DNA of 29,565 nt, taken from the NCBI GenBank assembly GCA_964058805.1, contig CAXKVV010000220.1, positions 1-29,565 of the forward strand, in the 5' to 3' direction. Below the pieces are notes generated by a model. It was not told where the DNA came from. It worked only from the letters and a program-made list of their open reading frames with translations, and ran no database searches. The translations under genes and the position numbers were made by a program. This DNA comes from Schoenoplectus triqueter. Its lineage: Eukaryota > Streptophyta > Magnoliopsida > Poales > Cyperaceae. Below, piece after piece: positions 1-8,715 of this stretch (position 1 is its first letter; each line of letters begins with the position of its first letter).

Positions 1-1304
1 AATCGGGATGTGATTGATTTGACCTTATAACTTAATATTACTATGATTAGAAGGACTGTTTGAAGCACATAATGTAATGGTAGTAGGTTCAGGGTTAGAG
101 ATTATAGTAGAAGATGGATCATCAAAGTCACTCTCTATATCACTAAGTTTATCACTTTCAAGAACATGAATTCTCTGAGATTTACACTTATGTCCTTGAT
201 AGTATTTGCCCTCACATTTAAAGTAAAGTCCTAAAAACCTTTTTTTTTATTAACAGCGAGTTATTTGGGAATAGTTGAATGGGAAGAAGTGGGCAATACT
301 TGAGTGGTCAATTTGTCAGGTACTTTGAACTTAGGATATTTAGAAAACTCCAAAGAAAAAGTTTTACTTGCAGGTTTAAAGATTTTAATCTGACTGTCCA
401 ATGATTTTTTAATCTTTTTATTCTATTTTAATGTTGGCTTTAACGTTGTAGGTTCATAGAGTATGACTCATCAAAGATTTCTTCTTTTAACCCACTAAGG
501 AAACTCAATAAATAATATTCCTTAACTGAATAATATTTAGCAAGAATACAGGCCTTAACTCATTCAATTTTCTTTGCATAGTCATTAACACGACCAGTCT
601 GTTGTATCCTTTTAAAATCATCAATTGGGTCTTTAAAATCGGTATTAAACCTATCTAAGAGTTCTTCTTTAAACTGTACCTAAGGAGGATCAAACATTGT
701 ATAGTTTAAAATACCTATACCATTCACGTGCCTCACCGATCATATAAGGAATAATTATCTTGACTTTTTGATGCTCAACAATATTATAAAGATCAAAGTA
801 GAATTCACAATCTTCAAGCCATTCAATTATACATGTACCATCAAACCTGTTTAATTCAACAGGAGTATTCCATTTGGAATGAGAATCAAACTGACGATAA
901 TCATCCTCTCGGCGAGGCCCATCTGGATCCACAAAATGATCAAAATTATGGGGCCTTGAATACTTATAATCTTGAAATCACAAATTAGAATGGCGCTGAG
1001 GATTGGTCTTGAGTGTAGAGGGTGAGACATGAATAGGAGAATTTGAAAGAGGAGGTTGAGATACTGGAGGAGGAATCAAAGTTGAATTTTATCGAAGCTG
1101 CGCTATGACGTTCTGAGTGATATCAACAACTAAAGATATCAGTCGTTGGCCTTGTGCTGTCAAGTGTTATTCTAGCTAAGAAAACATATCGCGATGAAGA
1201 TCAGTCGAATGGATGGCGAATTGTTGTTCAACAGTTGGAGTCGAAGATACACCATCATCGCTACCGGTACCGGTACTAGAAGAAGTCTTCGTTGGTTTAA
1301 CCAT
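1..1304 (-). pseudogene. Decayed Ty3/gypsy retrotransposon gag (5' part of the element, cut by the window edge)
   Basis: Read on the minus strand from an ATG at 1304, the region gives in order a Ser/Thr/Gly-rich gag N-terminus, the block FDGTCIIEWLEDCEFYF (about 847-797), a GEAREWYRYFK block (about 745-710), FKEELLDRF (about 673-647) and SFLSGLKEEI (about 500-470). These are the usual landmarks of plant Ty3/gypsy capsid (retrotransposon gag family). A zinc knuckle follows at 231-181, whose first cysteine is replaced by tyrosine (Y-x2-C-x4-H-x4-C). Capsid would package element RNA in the cytoplasm if intact. It is not intact: in-frame stops occur soon after the start, a frameshift lies near 680 between two homologous blocks, and a further stop lies in the KIE-x-VKA region. 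The protease domain would begin just beyond position 1. The longest intact stretch is about 80 codons (932-690). The family call is firm; the exact lineage is not determined. Confidence 0.82.
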
Positions 1305-1342
1305 TTTTGAAACCAAGAACACCTAGATGTAATTAATAAGAA

Positions 1343-1356
1343 GGCTCTAGATATCA
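1343..1356 (-). other. Degenerate primer-binding site next to the LTR
   Basis: The minus strand reads TGATATCTAGAGCC. Plant LTR elements primed by initiator Met-tRNA usually have TGGTATCAGAGCC just inside the 5' LTR; this copy differs by one substitution and one extra T. It sits between the gag start (1304) and LTR-like sequence with a TATA box and poly(A) signal, which is where a primer-binding site belongs. Short and degenerate, so only moderately supported. Confidence 0.5.
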
Positions 1357-1357
1357 C

Positions 1358-1790
1358 TTATAACACTCTTGAATGTAATTCAAGAGCAATTACTGATCAA
1401 TTTCGAAGAATTGAATTAGTAGAAACAAACAGTAAAAGAATGACGAAACGAGATAACTGAAAAACTCAATCGAGCTATTTTATTCATCAAATTTCATAAT
1501 TCATTTGTTCAAATACAAGCCTTTATATAGGCGACGCACTCGGAGAAAGTATAATTCGATTACAACTAAAATCAAGCTTAATCCAAGCGAAATCGATTAC
1601 AATGCGCCATGTCAGAAACTACATTGATTTCAGCCATTGATCCCTTCACAAGAGCTGTGTTCCATTGCCATCGGTCAGATTATTTAAATGGTGGGTCCCT
1701 TCGTCAACGAGACTCCTTTTAATTAAATTATTCGCATTGTGTTGAAGTGTGCGGCCCTTCTCTTCTTTTGGTTTTGTTTGGCGCTTGGTG
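1358..1790 (-). mobile_element. 5' LTR of the Ty3/gypsy element (outer boundary uncertain)
   Basis: On the minus strand this stretch has a TATA box (CCTATATAAAG, rc of about 1521-1531) followed downstream by an AATAAA signal (rc of 1479-1484), then the primer-binding site and gag. That order fits the U3-R-U5 layout of a 5' LTR. The inner end is near 1358. The outer end could be at a TGTGAAGGG motif near 1650 or further out near 1790; no second LTR is in the window to decide. Confidence 0.6.
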
Positions 1791-1817
1791 GAATAGCAAA
1801 AAGTTGAAATATAATAG

Positions 1818-1851
1818 TTATTCTGATAAATTAATTTGCCAAACGAATTTT
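1818..1851 (+). repeat. Direct repeat, left flank of the ATT microsatellite
   Basis: TTATTCTGATAAAT followed by TTGCCAAACGAATTTT closely matches 2912-2944 on the other side of the microsatellite, and more loosely 3037-3063. The core TGCCAAACG occurs in all three. The phrase ending in CCAAACGGACCC at 3063 resembles the ends of Tourist/hAT-like MITEs, but a full element is not resolved. Confidence 0.5.
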
Positions 1852-1932
1852 AGACTAAGTAGAAAAGTGCGGAAGAGAGCTAATCCCGTATACCAAGTTA
1901 TAGGTGGTATAGCGGATTAGTTCTCGTCGGAA

Positions 1933-2905
1933 TACCGATTATTGTTTGATTATGTTGTATTATATTATTATATTATGATTATAATTATGATTATGATTAT
2001 GATGATTATTTATTTATTATTATATTATATTATTATTATAATTATTATTATATTAACATCACTGTTTGTATTATTATTATATTATGATTATGGTTATATT
2101 ATTATTATATTATTATGATTATGATTATGATTATTATTAGTTATTATTATTATTATTATATTATAATATAATATATTATTATATTATAATATAATATATT
2201 ATTATATTATAATATAATATATTATTATATTATATTATGATTATAGCTATAATTATATTATAATTATATTATTATGATTATAATTATTATTTATTATTAT
2301 TATATTATGATGATAATTATGATTATTTGTTATTATTAGATTATATTATTATGATTATGATTATAACTTTATCATTATTATATTATTATATTACTATATT
2401 ATGATTATGGTTATATTACTATTATATTATTATAATTATGACTATAATTATTATTACTTATTATTATTATATTATTATATTATTATATTATGATTATAGC
2501 TATGATTATATTATAATTATATTATTATAATTATAATTATATTATTATTATTATTATTATTATTATATTATTATTATGATTATGATTACGACTATGATTA
2601 TTATTATCACGATTATGATTATTATTTTATTATTATTTGATTATGTTGTATTGTATTATTATATTATGATTATTTATTATTATACTGTTTATGATTATGA
2701 TTATAATTTTTTATTATATTATTATATTATGATTATGTTTATATTTCTATTATATTATTATGATTACAACTACGAATATTATTATTTATTATGATTATGG
2801 ATTATGATCATTATTTTATTATTATTATTATTATTATATTATCATTATTATTAATACTATTATTATTATCATCATCATCATTATTAGTATCATAATTATC
2901 TATAT
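1933..2905. repeat. Long imperfect ATT/GATTAT microsatellite
   Basis: About 970 bp made almost only of ATT, TTA, ATTATG and GATTAT units, interrupted by AATATAATAT blocks (for example 2160-2225, repeated three times). Several open frames exist here, but they encode only Ile, Tyr, Met and Leu runs and are artefacts of the repeat. No gene is present. Confidence 0.9.
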
Positions 2906-2911
2906 TTTAAC

Positions 2912-3063
2912 TATTCTGATTAATAACTGCCAAACGATATTTTCACTCTTCCGAATAGTCAAAAATATCACTATTCTACCACTCTTTCAAAAATACATTA
3001 TTCTATCACTCTTCCAAAATTACCACTCTTCCAAAGCTATTCCTTAATTTGCCAAACGGACCC
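2912..3063 (+). repeat. Direct repeat plus short tandem CACTCTTCC units
   Basis: Starts with the right-hand copy of the TATTCTGAT...TGCCAAACG direct repeat (2912-2944). It continues with four or five loose copies of (T)ACCACTCTTCCAAAA between about 2945 and 3036, and ends in TTTGCCAAACGGACCC. This looks like an old MITE end that decayed beside the microsatellite. Class not assigned. Confidence 0.4.
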
Positions 3064-3411
3064 TTTGTTCTTCCGACTATCGTCTTCTCCGTTCAACGAC
3101 TGAAGCGTCACAGTAGCTGACACCGGATGTTTTTATGGGTTTGGAATTTGGATCACGCTGGTAATAAACTATGATTGAACAATGAAACTTAGCATTACAA
3201 GCAAAGACATGATAACAAACTGTAACATTATATTGTACATATCTTTTATTATACATGCTGCGAGAACTTTGTTTTCCCCAAAGCTTATGTAATTTCAGAC
3301 AATATTACAGCGCCACACATAAGAAACGCTTGAAAACTTCTACACAATACTTATGTTGATAGAATAGAGTTTTATTTTATAATAATTAGCTGATAATGCC
3401 CTCTGTTTGTA
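3064..3411 (-). other. AP1 3' flank and untranslated region
   Basis: Non-coding sequence between the stop codon of AP1 and the repeat block. It contains the nearest poly(A) signal at 3371-3376 and another TTTATT near 3245. No other gene or structured RNA is seen. Confidence 0.5.
3371..3376 (-). terminator. Poly(A) signal AATAAA of AP1
   Basis: The plus strand reads TTTATT, i.e. AATAAA on the coding strand, 36-41 nt past the AP1 stop codon. Position and hexamer fit a plant near-upstream element; the cleavage site itself is not visible. Confidence 0.5.
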
Positions 3412-4634
3412 TCAGCATGCCTTTGGGCTGAAGCCAATTTCTTGGTTTGGTATATCATATAAAACATTGAAAGTTCTCTGCTGCACATTTCCAAAAATGC
3501 CCAAGTCACTCGGGTCATTATTGCCGGCAAATGCGAGGCAGACTTGTGAGATGCTAATAGCAATTAATATTCCGTTAGGATCGAGATCTAAAGATACATT
3601 ATTCAGAAATTGTAGACCGACGGATGGAATTGTCACGTTGTCCAATCCAGTGAAGTCATAGCAAGTGTCCAATAGTGACTCACCCGACACCATCTTGTAC
3701 TGTTTCATTTTTTCTGTGAATGCAGATCTGAGAACTTTATAGGCGTCTGGAGGCAGTCGGGTGATTACTGTACCAGAGTCAATGATCATACCAGCAATCG
3801 AGAAGACTGTCGAGGTTATCTGGAGGTTCTGACCACCAACGGTTATACCAGTCATATTTATGTAGTAATATAGCGGTAAATTTTGTTTGGGAATCGGTGT
3901 GCGGCTTGTGTTTTGCATGTCAGAACTGCTACCAAATTTTAGGTAGCCTGTGGAACTCGAAACAGCAGGAAGGCAATATGCGAAAACACGTTTATATTTG
4001 TCTGAAGTTTGTGACACGAAAGATTCATCAAAAGGACCAAGGCCTAACAACCCAGCTACCTGACCAAAAAGCCCCATGTTGTTCTGACCGCAACCAAAGC
4101 GAAAATTCTGTATTACATCAGGGGCAATTGTCAGTTTGTCTTTAGCATAGTAACCTGACGTGTATGATCCATCACCATACTTCACACCATACAAGCAAGA
4201 GGAACCCGAGCAAGCATAACTGACATTTTTACATGGAATCGAGTCACATGATACATTAGCGAAAGTCGAGGATTGAGATGGGTCAAAGATAGGCTCTTCC
4301 TGTGTGTAGCACTGCTGACATGGCTTGCACTGGACCCAAGTGATCTCGCTGCCTGTATCAAAGACAAGGGTCAAAGTCCTACTAGGTGTGCCGATGCCCA
4401 CGGACACAATGTAATTGCCGGATTTATATGAGCTGCCACTTCTAGCTGTTATTTGTGATGAGTTCAAAGGAGCCAAGACAGCAGAGACTCGGCCGTGAAT
4501 TGAGTCAACTCGGGACTGATCATTGGATAGGATTTGCTCAAGAGACCATTTCTCAGCTGGGGGTAATCTGGAGCAAGGACCGTGTCGATCAGTAATTTTC
4601 AGTGTTGGTTGCATTGATCTGGGTCTATCCATAT
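3412..4634 (-). CDS. AP1 exon 2: nepenthesin-type aspartyl protease (propeptide and catalytic domain)
   Basis: Gene model: exon 1 (6435..6294) joined to this exon, 1,365 nt, 454 aa. Family A1 endopeptidase, normally secreted or vacuolar, made as a zymogen. Visible parts in the 454-aa numbering: KITDRHGPCSRL propeptide motif (about 60-71), first catalytic loop FDTGSEITW with Asp140, the cysteine-rich nepenthesin insert after it (CKPCQQCY onward), the flap Tyr200 in KYGDGSYTSGYY, second catalytic loop IIDSGTVITRLPP with Asp333, and the C-terminal IFGNVQQRTFNV and IGFSPKAC ends. Both catalytic Asp residues and the cysteine framework look intact, and the length matches relatives such as Arabidopsis At5g10770 and tobacco CND41. 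The acceptor TTGCAG is at 4640-4635. The frame stays open upstream to an ATG at 4695, but that stretch is read as the intron's pyrimidine tract. Oddity: one residue fewer than AP2 between the insert cysteines (CQQCY against CQQFCY). The paralogue is AP2. Confidence 0.93.
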
Positions 4635-5309
4635 CTGCAAATAGTACACATAATAGAAAAAAGAATCTTAATAATTTTGGATGAAATTCATTCAATATTT
4701 TTTTGGAAAGTCAAATTCATTCAAATTTTCAGTGATCCAACAAACTTTTTTGATCAAACTAATCTAATCTAATTCGGTCTGATCCGAACTCTATCTGATC
4801 AGACCTGTCCAATTGAACTTCTAAGTGGCAAAATATGAGTCAATTTGTCTAACCGGCCTCAAATGTTTTAGAAGACAAATCGTCCCATTTTTCATCCGAA
4901 TTGAACTGAGACCTGAAAAAGACAATACTAGATGACCTAAAACCTATCCTATGACCCGACAATACTTTTTAGTCAAATTAATCCGACTCAGATGTAAATT
5001 TCTTTATAAATACAAAGTAACATAATTTAGACCCTCATATTTTATCTAAAAAAAAGTCTCTAAACCAAAAAGATTCTATCAAGTTTTAGGTACCGACAAA
5101 ATTAATAGAACAAAAGTTATTGAATTGTTGTAAAAAAGAAATTAATTACTTGAACTAGATGTTCTTTAGACGGAAAAAATAAAAATTAAATGGTGCATTT
5201 GCATTGTGCTCTTGGACGAACAAATATTATTTTGATACTGACTGTTACGTACCAGGTACCCGATCTCTAAATTAAGAGAGGAGTGATAATTATATCCTAT
5301 ATATTTATA

Positions 5310-5692
5310 GGGTGGGGATCCTTGAAAATGGGTTATTTTGATAATCTTGACAATATATTTTTAAATAAATGCTAAAAAAATCTTAAAAATAGCAAAATTT
5401 ATGGATATATTTTTCTACTTATAGATTGATGGTGATTCAAATTTCACATAATTTCATTATAGTTGGATACTCCATCAAGGATCATCAAAATTTTATATAA
5501 TTTGCAACGGTTATAATCTGACGGTTTTTGATGTACTATCAAACAATAACGATATTGCATGAAATTTGAATCACCATCAATATATAACCAAAAGAATATA
5601 TCCATAAAGTTTTTTTCCCTATTTTTAAGATATTTTTCTTATTTATTTAAAAATTTGTTATCAAGATAACCATTGTCAAGTGATCCCTTCCC
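5310..5692. mobile_element. Foldback element, family A copy 1 (Mutator-like MITE)
   Basis: The two halves are reverse complements along nearly the whole 383 bp: GGGTGGGGATC at the left end mirrors GATCCCTTCCC at the right, and TTGATGGTGATTC inside mirrors GAATCACCATCAA. The flanks ATATTTATA (5301-5309) and GTATTTATA (5693-5701) are a 9-bp target duplication with one mismatch. Long inverted repeats and a 9-bp duplication fit non-autonomous Mutator-like elements. No coding capacity. Related copies lie at 26804, 28237 and 28653. Confidence 0.8.
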
Positions 5693-5702
5693 GTATTTAT
5701 AT

Positions 5703-6101
5703 AGTAAAGATAGCGTGAGTTTATCACAGAGATCTTTCATGAGTTTAATTTAAAAAGTAAATCAAATTATTTTTAAATATTAATTTATCATACTCATTAA
5801 ATCCATCATTTGAAAATTTTGTGGGATACAAAAATTTAGGATATATTGAGTTTTCTATGTCAATATATTTTTAAAAAATCAACTCTAAAAATAACAACAA
5901 AATATTCAATATTTGTACATCATTTTCAAAAATTAAAAATAACAACGTAGAAAAGTCAAAATATCCCAAATTTTTATATCCCATAAGTTTTCGTATGAAG
6001 ATTTTAATGATCATGATAAATAAAAATTTAAAGATCATAATAAATTAGAATTTGAAGATAATTAAATATATTTTTTGAATTAACCTCACGCTATCTTTAC
6101 T
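5703..6101. mobile_element. Foldback element, family B copy 1
   Basis: Starts AGTAAAGATAGCGTGAG and ends with its perfect 17-bp reverse complement. The inner sequence is also palindromic (AATTTATCATACTCATTAAAT left, its imperfect mirror right), with 399 bp total and no coding capacity. It begins one base after the target duplication of the neighbouring family A element. No clear target duplication is seen for this copy. Related copies are near 10975, 12612, 27299 and 27804. Confidence 0.78.
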
Positions 6102-6293
6102 CTCTGTATTTGCATACTATATTTACTCACAATATTAATTATATTACTTTTTAAAATTATATAGTCTCTAACTCGTGAAAGATATATTTCGAAAAATATT
6201 TATACTTATTAATATTATGTGCAGAATTTAACATGCAAGAATAATATTTTATAAATCAGTACTACTGAATATCCAAAATAGACTAATTACTAC

Positions 6294-6435
6294 CTATTGG
6301 TGCGGTGCAAGCATTCCTTGCAGTGAGAGCGTGCACATCCACGACGTGAAATTTTTGCAAACCTAATGCTGAACTTGAGATGCAGAGAAAGAGCAAATAT
6401 ATTTGCAACAATTTAATGACTAAACTATTATCCAT
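6294..6435 (-). CDS. AP1 exon 1: signal peptide and N-terminus of aspartyl protease
   Basis: Found by reading the minus strand from ATG at 6435: 47 codons plus one base, starting MDNSLVIKLLQIYLLFLCIS and ending NACTAPI, then the donor G|GTAGTA. A hydrophobic core of about 15 residues followed by small residues (SSSALG) is a classic secretory signal peptide. The following block LQKFHVVDVHALTARNAC aligns with LQNTHVVDIHSLMSSNVC of the AP2 first exon, which no chance frame would do. The phase is 1; joined to exon 2 at 4634 it gives Asp48 across the junction and keeps the frame. Start chosen because it is the first Met ahead of the hydrophobic core and a TATA box lies 66 bp upstream. The protein is expected to enter the secretory route. 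The donor is weaker than that of AP2. Confidence 0.83.
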
Positions 6436-6500
6436 GACGTCTCAAGTAGCTTTTCTGGTATATACCTTGAGATGGAAGAACCATAATGCAGAAACCATGC

Positions 6501-6507
6501 TTATATA
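6501..6507 (-). promoter_or_regulatory. TATA box of AP1
   Basis: The minus strand reads GTATATAAG across 6508-6500, about 66 bp upstream of the AP1 start codon, so transcription would start about 30-40 bp before the ATG. A second, weaker TATATA lies at 6459-6464. AP2 has a TATA tract at a similar distance. Confidence 0.55.
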
Positions 6508-6527
6508 CACCATGCTGATGTATTCGT

Positions 6528-6572
6528 ACTCTCCAACCACTAGCATCGATGTAGATATGTTTCAGCTGGTCA
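6528..6572 (-). promoter_or_regulatory. Conserved promoter blocks of AP1 shared with AP2
   Basis: ACTCTCCAACCAC (6528-6540) matches ACTCACCAACCA upstream of AP2 (26575-26586). CAGCTGGTCA (6563-6572) matches exactly at 26708-26717. On the coding strand the first contains GGTTGG, related to the AC element bound by R2R3 MYB proteins. The second contains TGACC, next to a TTGACT W-box-like motif at 6589-6594 (plus strand). Binding by those factors is inferred only from motif resemblance. Confidence 0.45.
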
Positions 6573-6751
6573 TAGTAACCACGAAAAGTTGACTAGCAAT
6601 GACTCGTAATCATTTGTCGTACGGAATAGCTTCTCGGAAAGTCTCGCAATCATTTTAGTTCCAATTTTATATTTTAATTCATTCAAATAACTTTTTATTG
6701 AATTTATGCATTTTAGTTTTGATAAAAAAGATAGATCATTAGACTTTGGGT

Positions 6752-7077
6752 TAGGGTGTCAATTATTGACCCGACCCGATATGATCCGAAAATATTAGAT
6801 ATGAGTCTAATTTTTTTTATCCGAATCGGATCGGATTGAAGTAATTTTATGATTTAGTACTAATTAAAATTTAAATATATATTAATTAAGATTAATTAAA
6901 AATTAATTAATAATAATTACTTAAAATAATAGAAAATTAATTAATAAATATTTAATTATTTTACACGGATCGGGTAGGGTATAGGTTAAGATTTTTTGAC
7001 CCGAATATAATTGAGTCGGGTCAAAAAATAATAAAATAATAATAACCCGATCGGAACCCGACTCATTGACACCCCTA
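6752..7077. mobile_element. hAT-like MITE, family F copy 1
   Basis: Left end TAGGGTGTCAATTATTGACC and right end GACTCATTGACACCCCTA are near-perfect inverted repeats. They are flanked by CTTTGGGT (6744-6751) and CTTTGAGT (7078-7085), an 8-bp duplication with one mismatch. TAGGGGTG-type ends and 8-bp duplications are typical of hAT elements. The inside is GACCCGACCC-rich near the ends and AT-rich in the middle. Non-coding. A second copy is at 29063. Confidence 0.75.
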
Positions 7078-7086
7078 CTTTGAGTT

Positions 7087-7730
7087 CAGTATAAATTTTG
7101 GTTACAATTTTCACAAAAAAAAAAAAAAATCAAAGATCATTGGTTACATGTTGTTCGACCCTGTTGAGTTAATTAGGAGGATGCTCAGATAGCCAGATTC
7201 CTATGTAATTACATATGTAATCACAAAGAGAGATAATTTAAGTTTCTTTTATTTATATCATATCATCAACATTCCTCTCCACAAGATTTTAATTTTTTTT
7301 CTTATTTGTTATGATTGGAGGATTAATTTTCATTTTCTTTTTCATGTTCTATATATCTTGTTATTTAGGGAAAAAAATGTATCTTTGCATTTATTTGTAT
7401 AAAATTCCATACAATGATCTTATCGTTTTATTTTATTTTATATGCTTTTAAACAAAATTCCGTAAGTTAATAATAATTGCTTTAAAAAAAAGTGATCCGT
7501 GTCACGTTTCCTACCACTGCTTTTTTGGGGAACTCAATTAATTACGGTTGGGCAGCTATCCTCGTTTCCATTTTTTCAAATTCATTCGATACCTAGTGCC
7601 TAGTGCCTACATGCATTAAAAACATTATTTCCAAAGTTCTACAACTAGCTTGGTGATTCTATATTGGAAGAAAAACTAAAATTATAAAAAAAATATATTT
7701 AATTTTTTTTTGGAAAACAAGAAAATGAAA
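7087..7730. other. AT-rich intergenic DNA, nothing recognised
   Basis: Contains an A-run at 7117-7129 and ordinary AT-rich sequence. No open frame, inverted repeat or family similarity was found. Confidence 0.5.
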
Positions 7731-7734
7731 AAAA

Positions 7735-8110
7735 ATGCTGAGTCGAGCTCCATATGAGCTCAATTATTATAATTTTTTTAATTATTTTTATATAATTAAT
7801 CATAAATAATTAGAGTTGAAATAATTAATATTTTATTAATTTTATAATAAAAATTATTAAAATAACTATTTTTTACACTATCATACATACTTTTAGTGTA
7901 AATAAATATATTTTTCTAATTTTCTGATTTTACTAATTAATTTATCTATATTTTATTGATTTTATAACCAAAATATATGAAAATGGTTAATATGAAGCTC
8001 ATTACGAATCGAACCGAGCTGAACCATTAAAAAATTTACGAACTCAAACTTGAACCGAGCTAACAACAAATCAAATCAAACTCAAGTCAAGCCATGAAAA
8101 AATCAAACTG
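7735..8110. repeat. Possible degenerate MITE rich in GAGCTCGA / AACTCGAACC motifs
   Basis: GCTGAGTCGAGCTCCATATG at the left, and ACCGAGCTGAACC, GAACTCAAACTTG, ACCGAGCTAAC and ACTCAAGTCAAG at the right, with an AT-rich middle. This resembles the degenerate ends of a family with TCGAGCTCGA-like terminal repeats. Boundaries and class are not resolved. Confidence 0.3.
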
Positions 8111-8274
8111 AACTCAAAGGAGCCAGTAACCTCAAACTTTTCTTGTAGACCCACTATGATCTCCATAACTTTTCTCATCTTATGTCCATATTTATGTCTT
8201 CCAATTTCTAGAGAGCCCTTAAAATTCTTGAAAACAGCATAAAATTTCATTAATATTGGAAGTTCCAATCGAGA

Positions 8275-8447
8275 TTATGTTGAGTTTTAAAAATATAAAA
8301 TTTGATCTTCAAATATATTTTAATATGGATAACAAATTCAACGTTTGGATCAATCTTTTGAATTTAAAAATGAGAGATATGATATGAAACACAAAAGTAG
8401 TTTTGTACTTTATGACTCACTATAACATAACTATATATATAAATATA
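8275..8447. mobile_element. Half of a family D foldback element
   Basis: The segment from TGATCTTCAAATATATTTTAA through GTTTGGATCAATC to TTTGTACTTTATGACTCACTA matches the right arm of the family D copies at 11411-11746 and 11755-12135. The left arm is absent. Bounded on the right by ATATATATAAATATATATAG, where the family C element begins. Confidence 0.55.
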
Positions 8448-8715
8448 TATAGAAAAAGATGACTTTTATGGTGCTTTACAAAGTAAAAAATATATTTATT
8501 ATTTTGGCAAGAGATTTTATATCCCGATGGCTCAAACAGTCAATCTAAGTTGCTCAATAATTTTTTTGTGTCAAAATATTATGAGATATTAAATTTTATA
8601 TTTTTTTATCTTTCTAGCTATTTTTAAATTATTTAAAAAAATATAAGAATAAATTATTTTCTTATGTTAAACAAGACTATTTTAAAAAATATCACACTAA
8701 ACATTTTCTTTGATT

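Larger units (their letters stand above)
4635..6293 (-). other. AP1 intron, 1,659 bp, phase 1
   Basis: Begins with GTAGTA at the donor (6293) and ends with a T-rich tract and TTGCAG at 4635. Nearly half is two adjacent foldback elements (5310-5692 and 5703-6101). The part from 4740 to 4990 is a degenerate GATCCGA/GACCTG-rich stretch like old MITE sequence. 5000-5300 shows nothing recognisable. Confidence 0.75.

Noticed and set aside
2576..2794. Open frame of Ile/Tyr/Met runs
   Set aside because: Pure product of the ATT/GATTAT microsatellite.
3407..4145. Plus-strand open frames antisense to AP1 (and the like at 17752-17994 in AP2)
   Set aside because: Shadow frames of a strongly conserved protease on the other strand.
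3412..4695. AP1 as a single-exon 427-aa gene starting at 4695
   Set aside because: The first 20 codons are the pyrimidine-rich end of an intron with a TTGCAG acceptor at 4635; a homologous first exon exists at 6294-6435 in matching phase.
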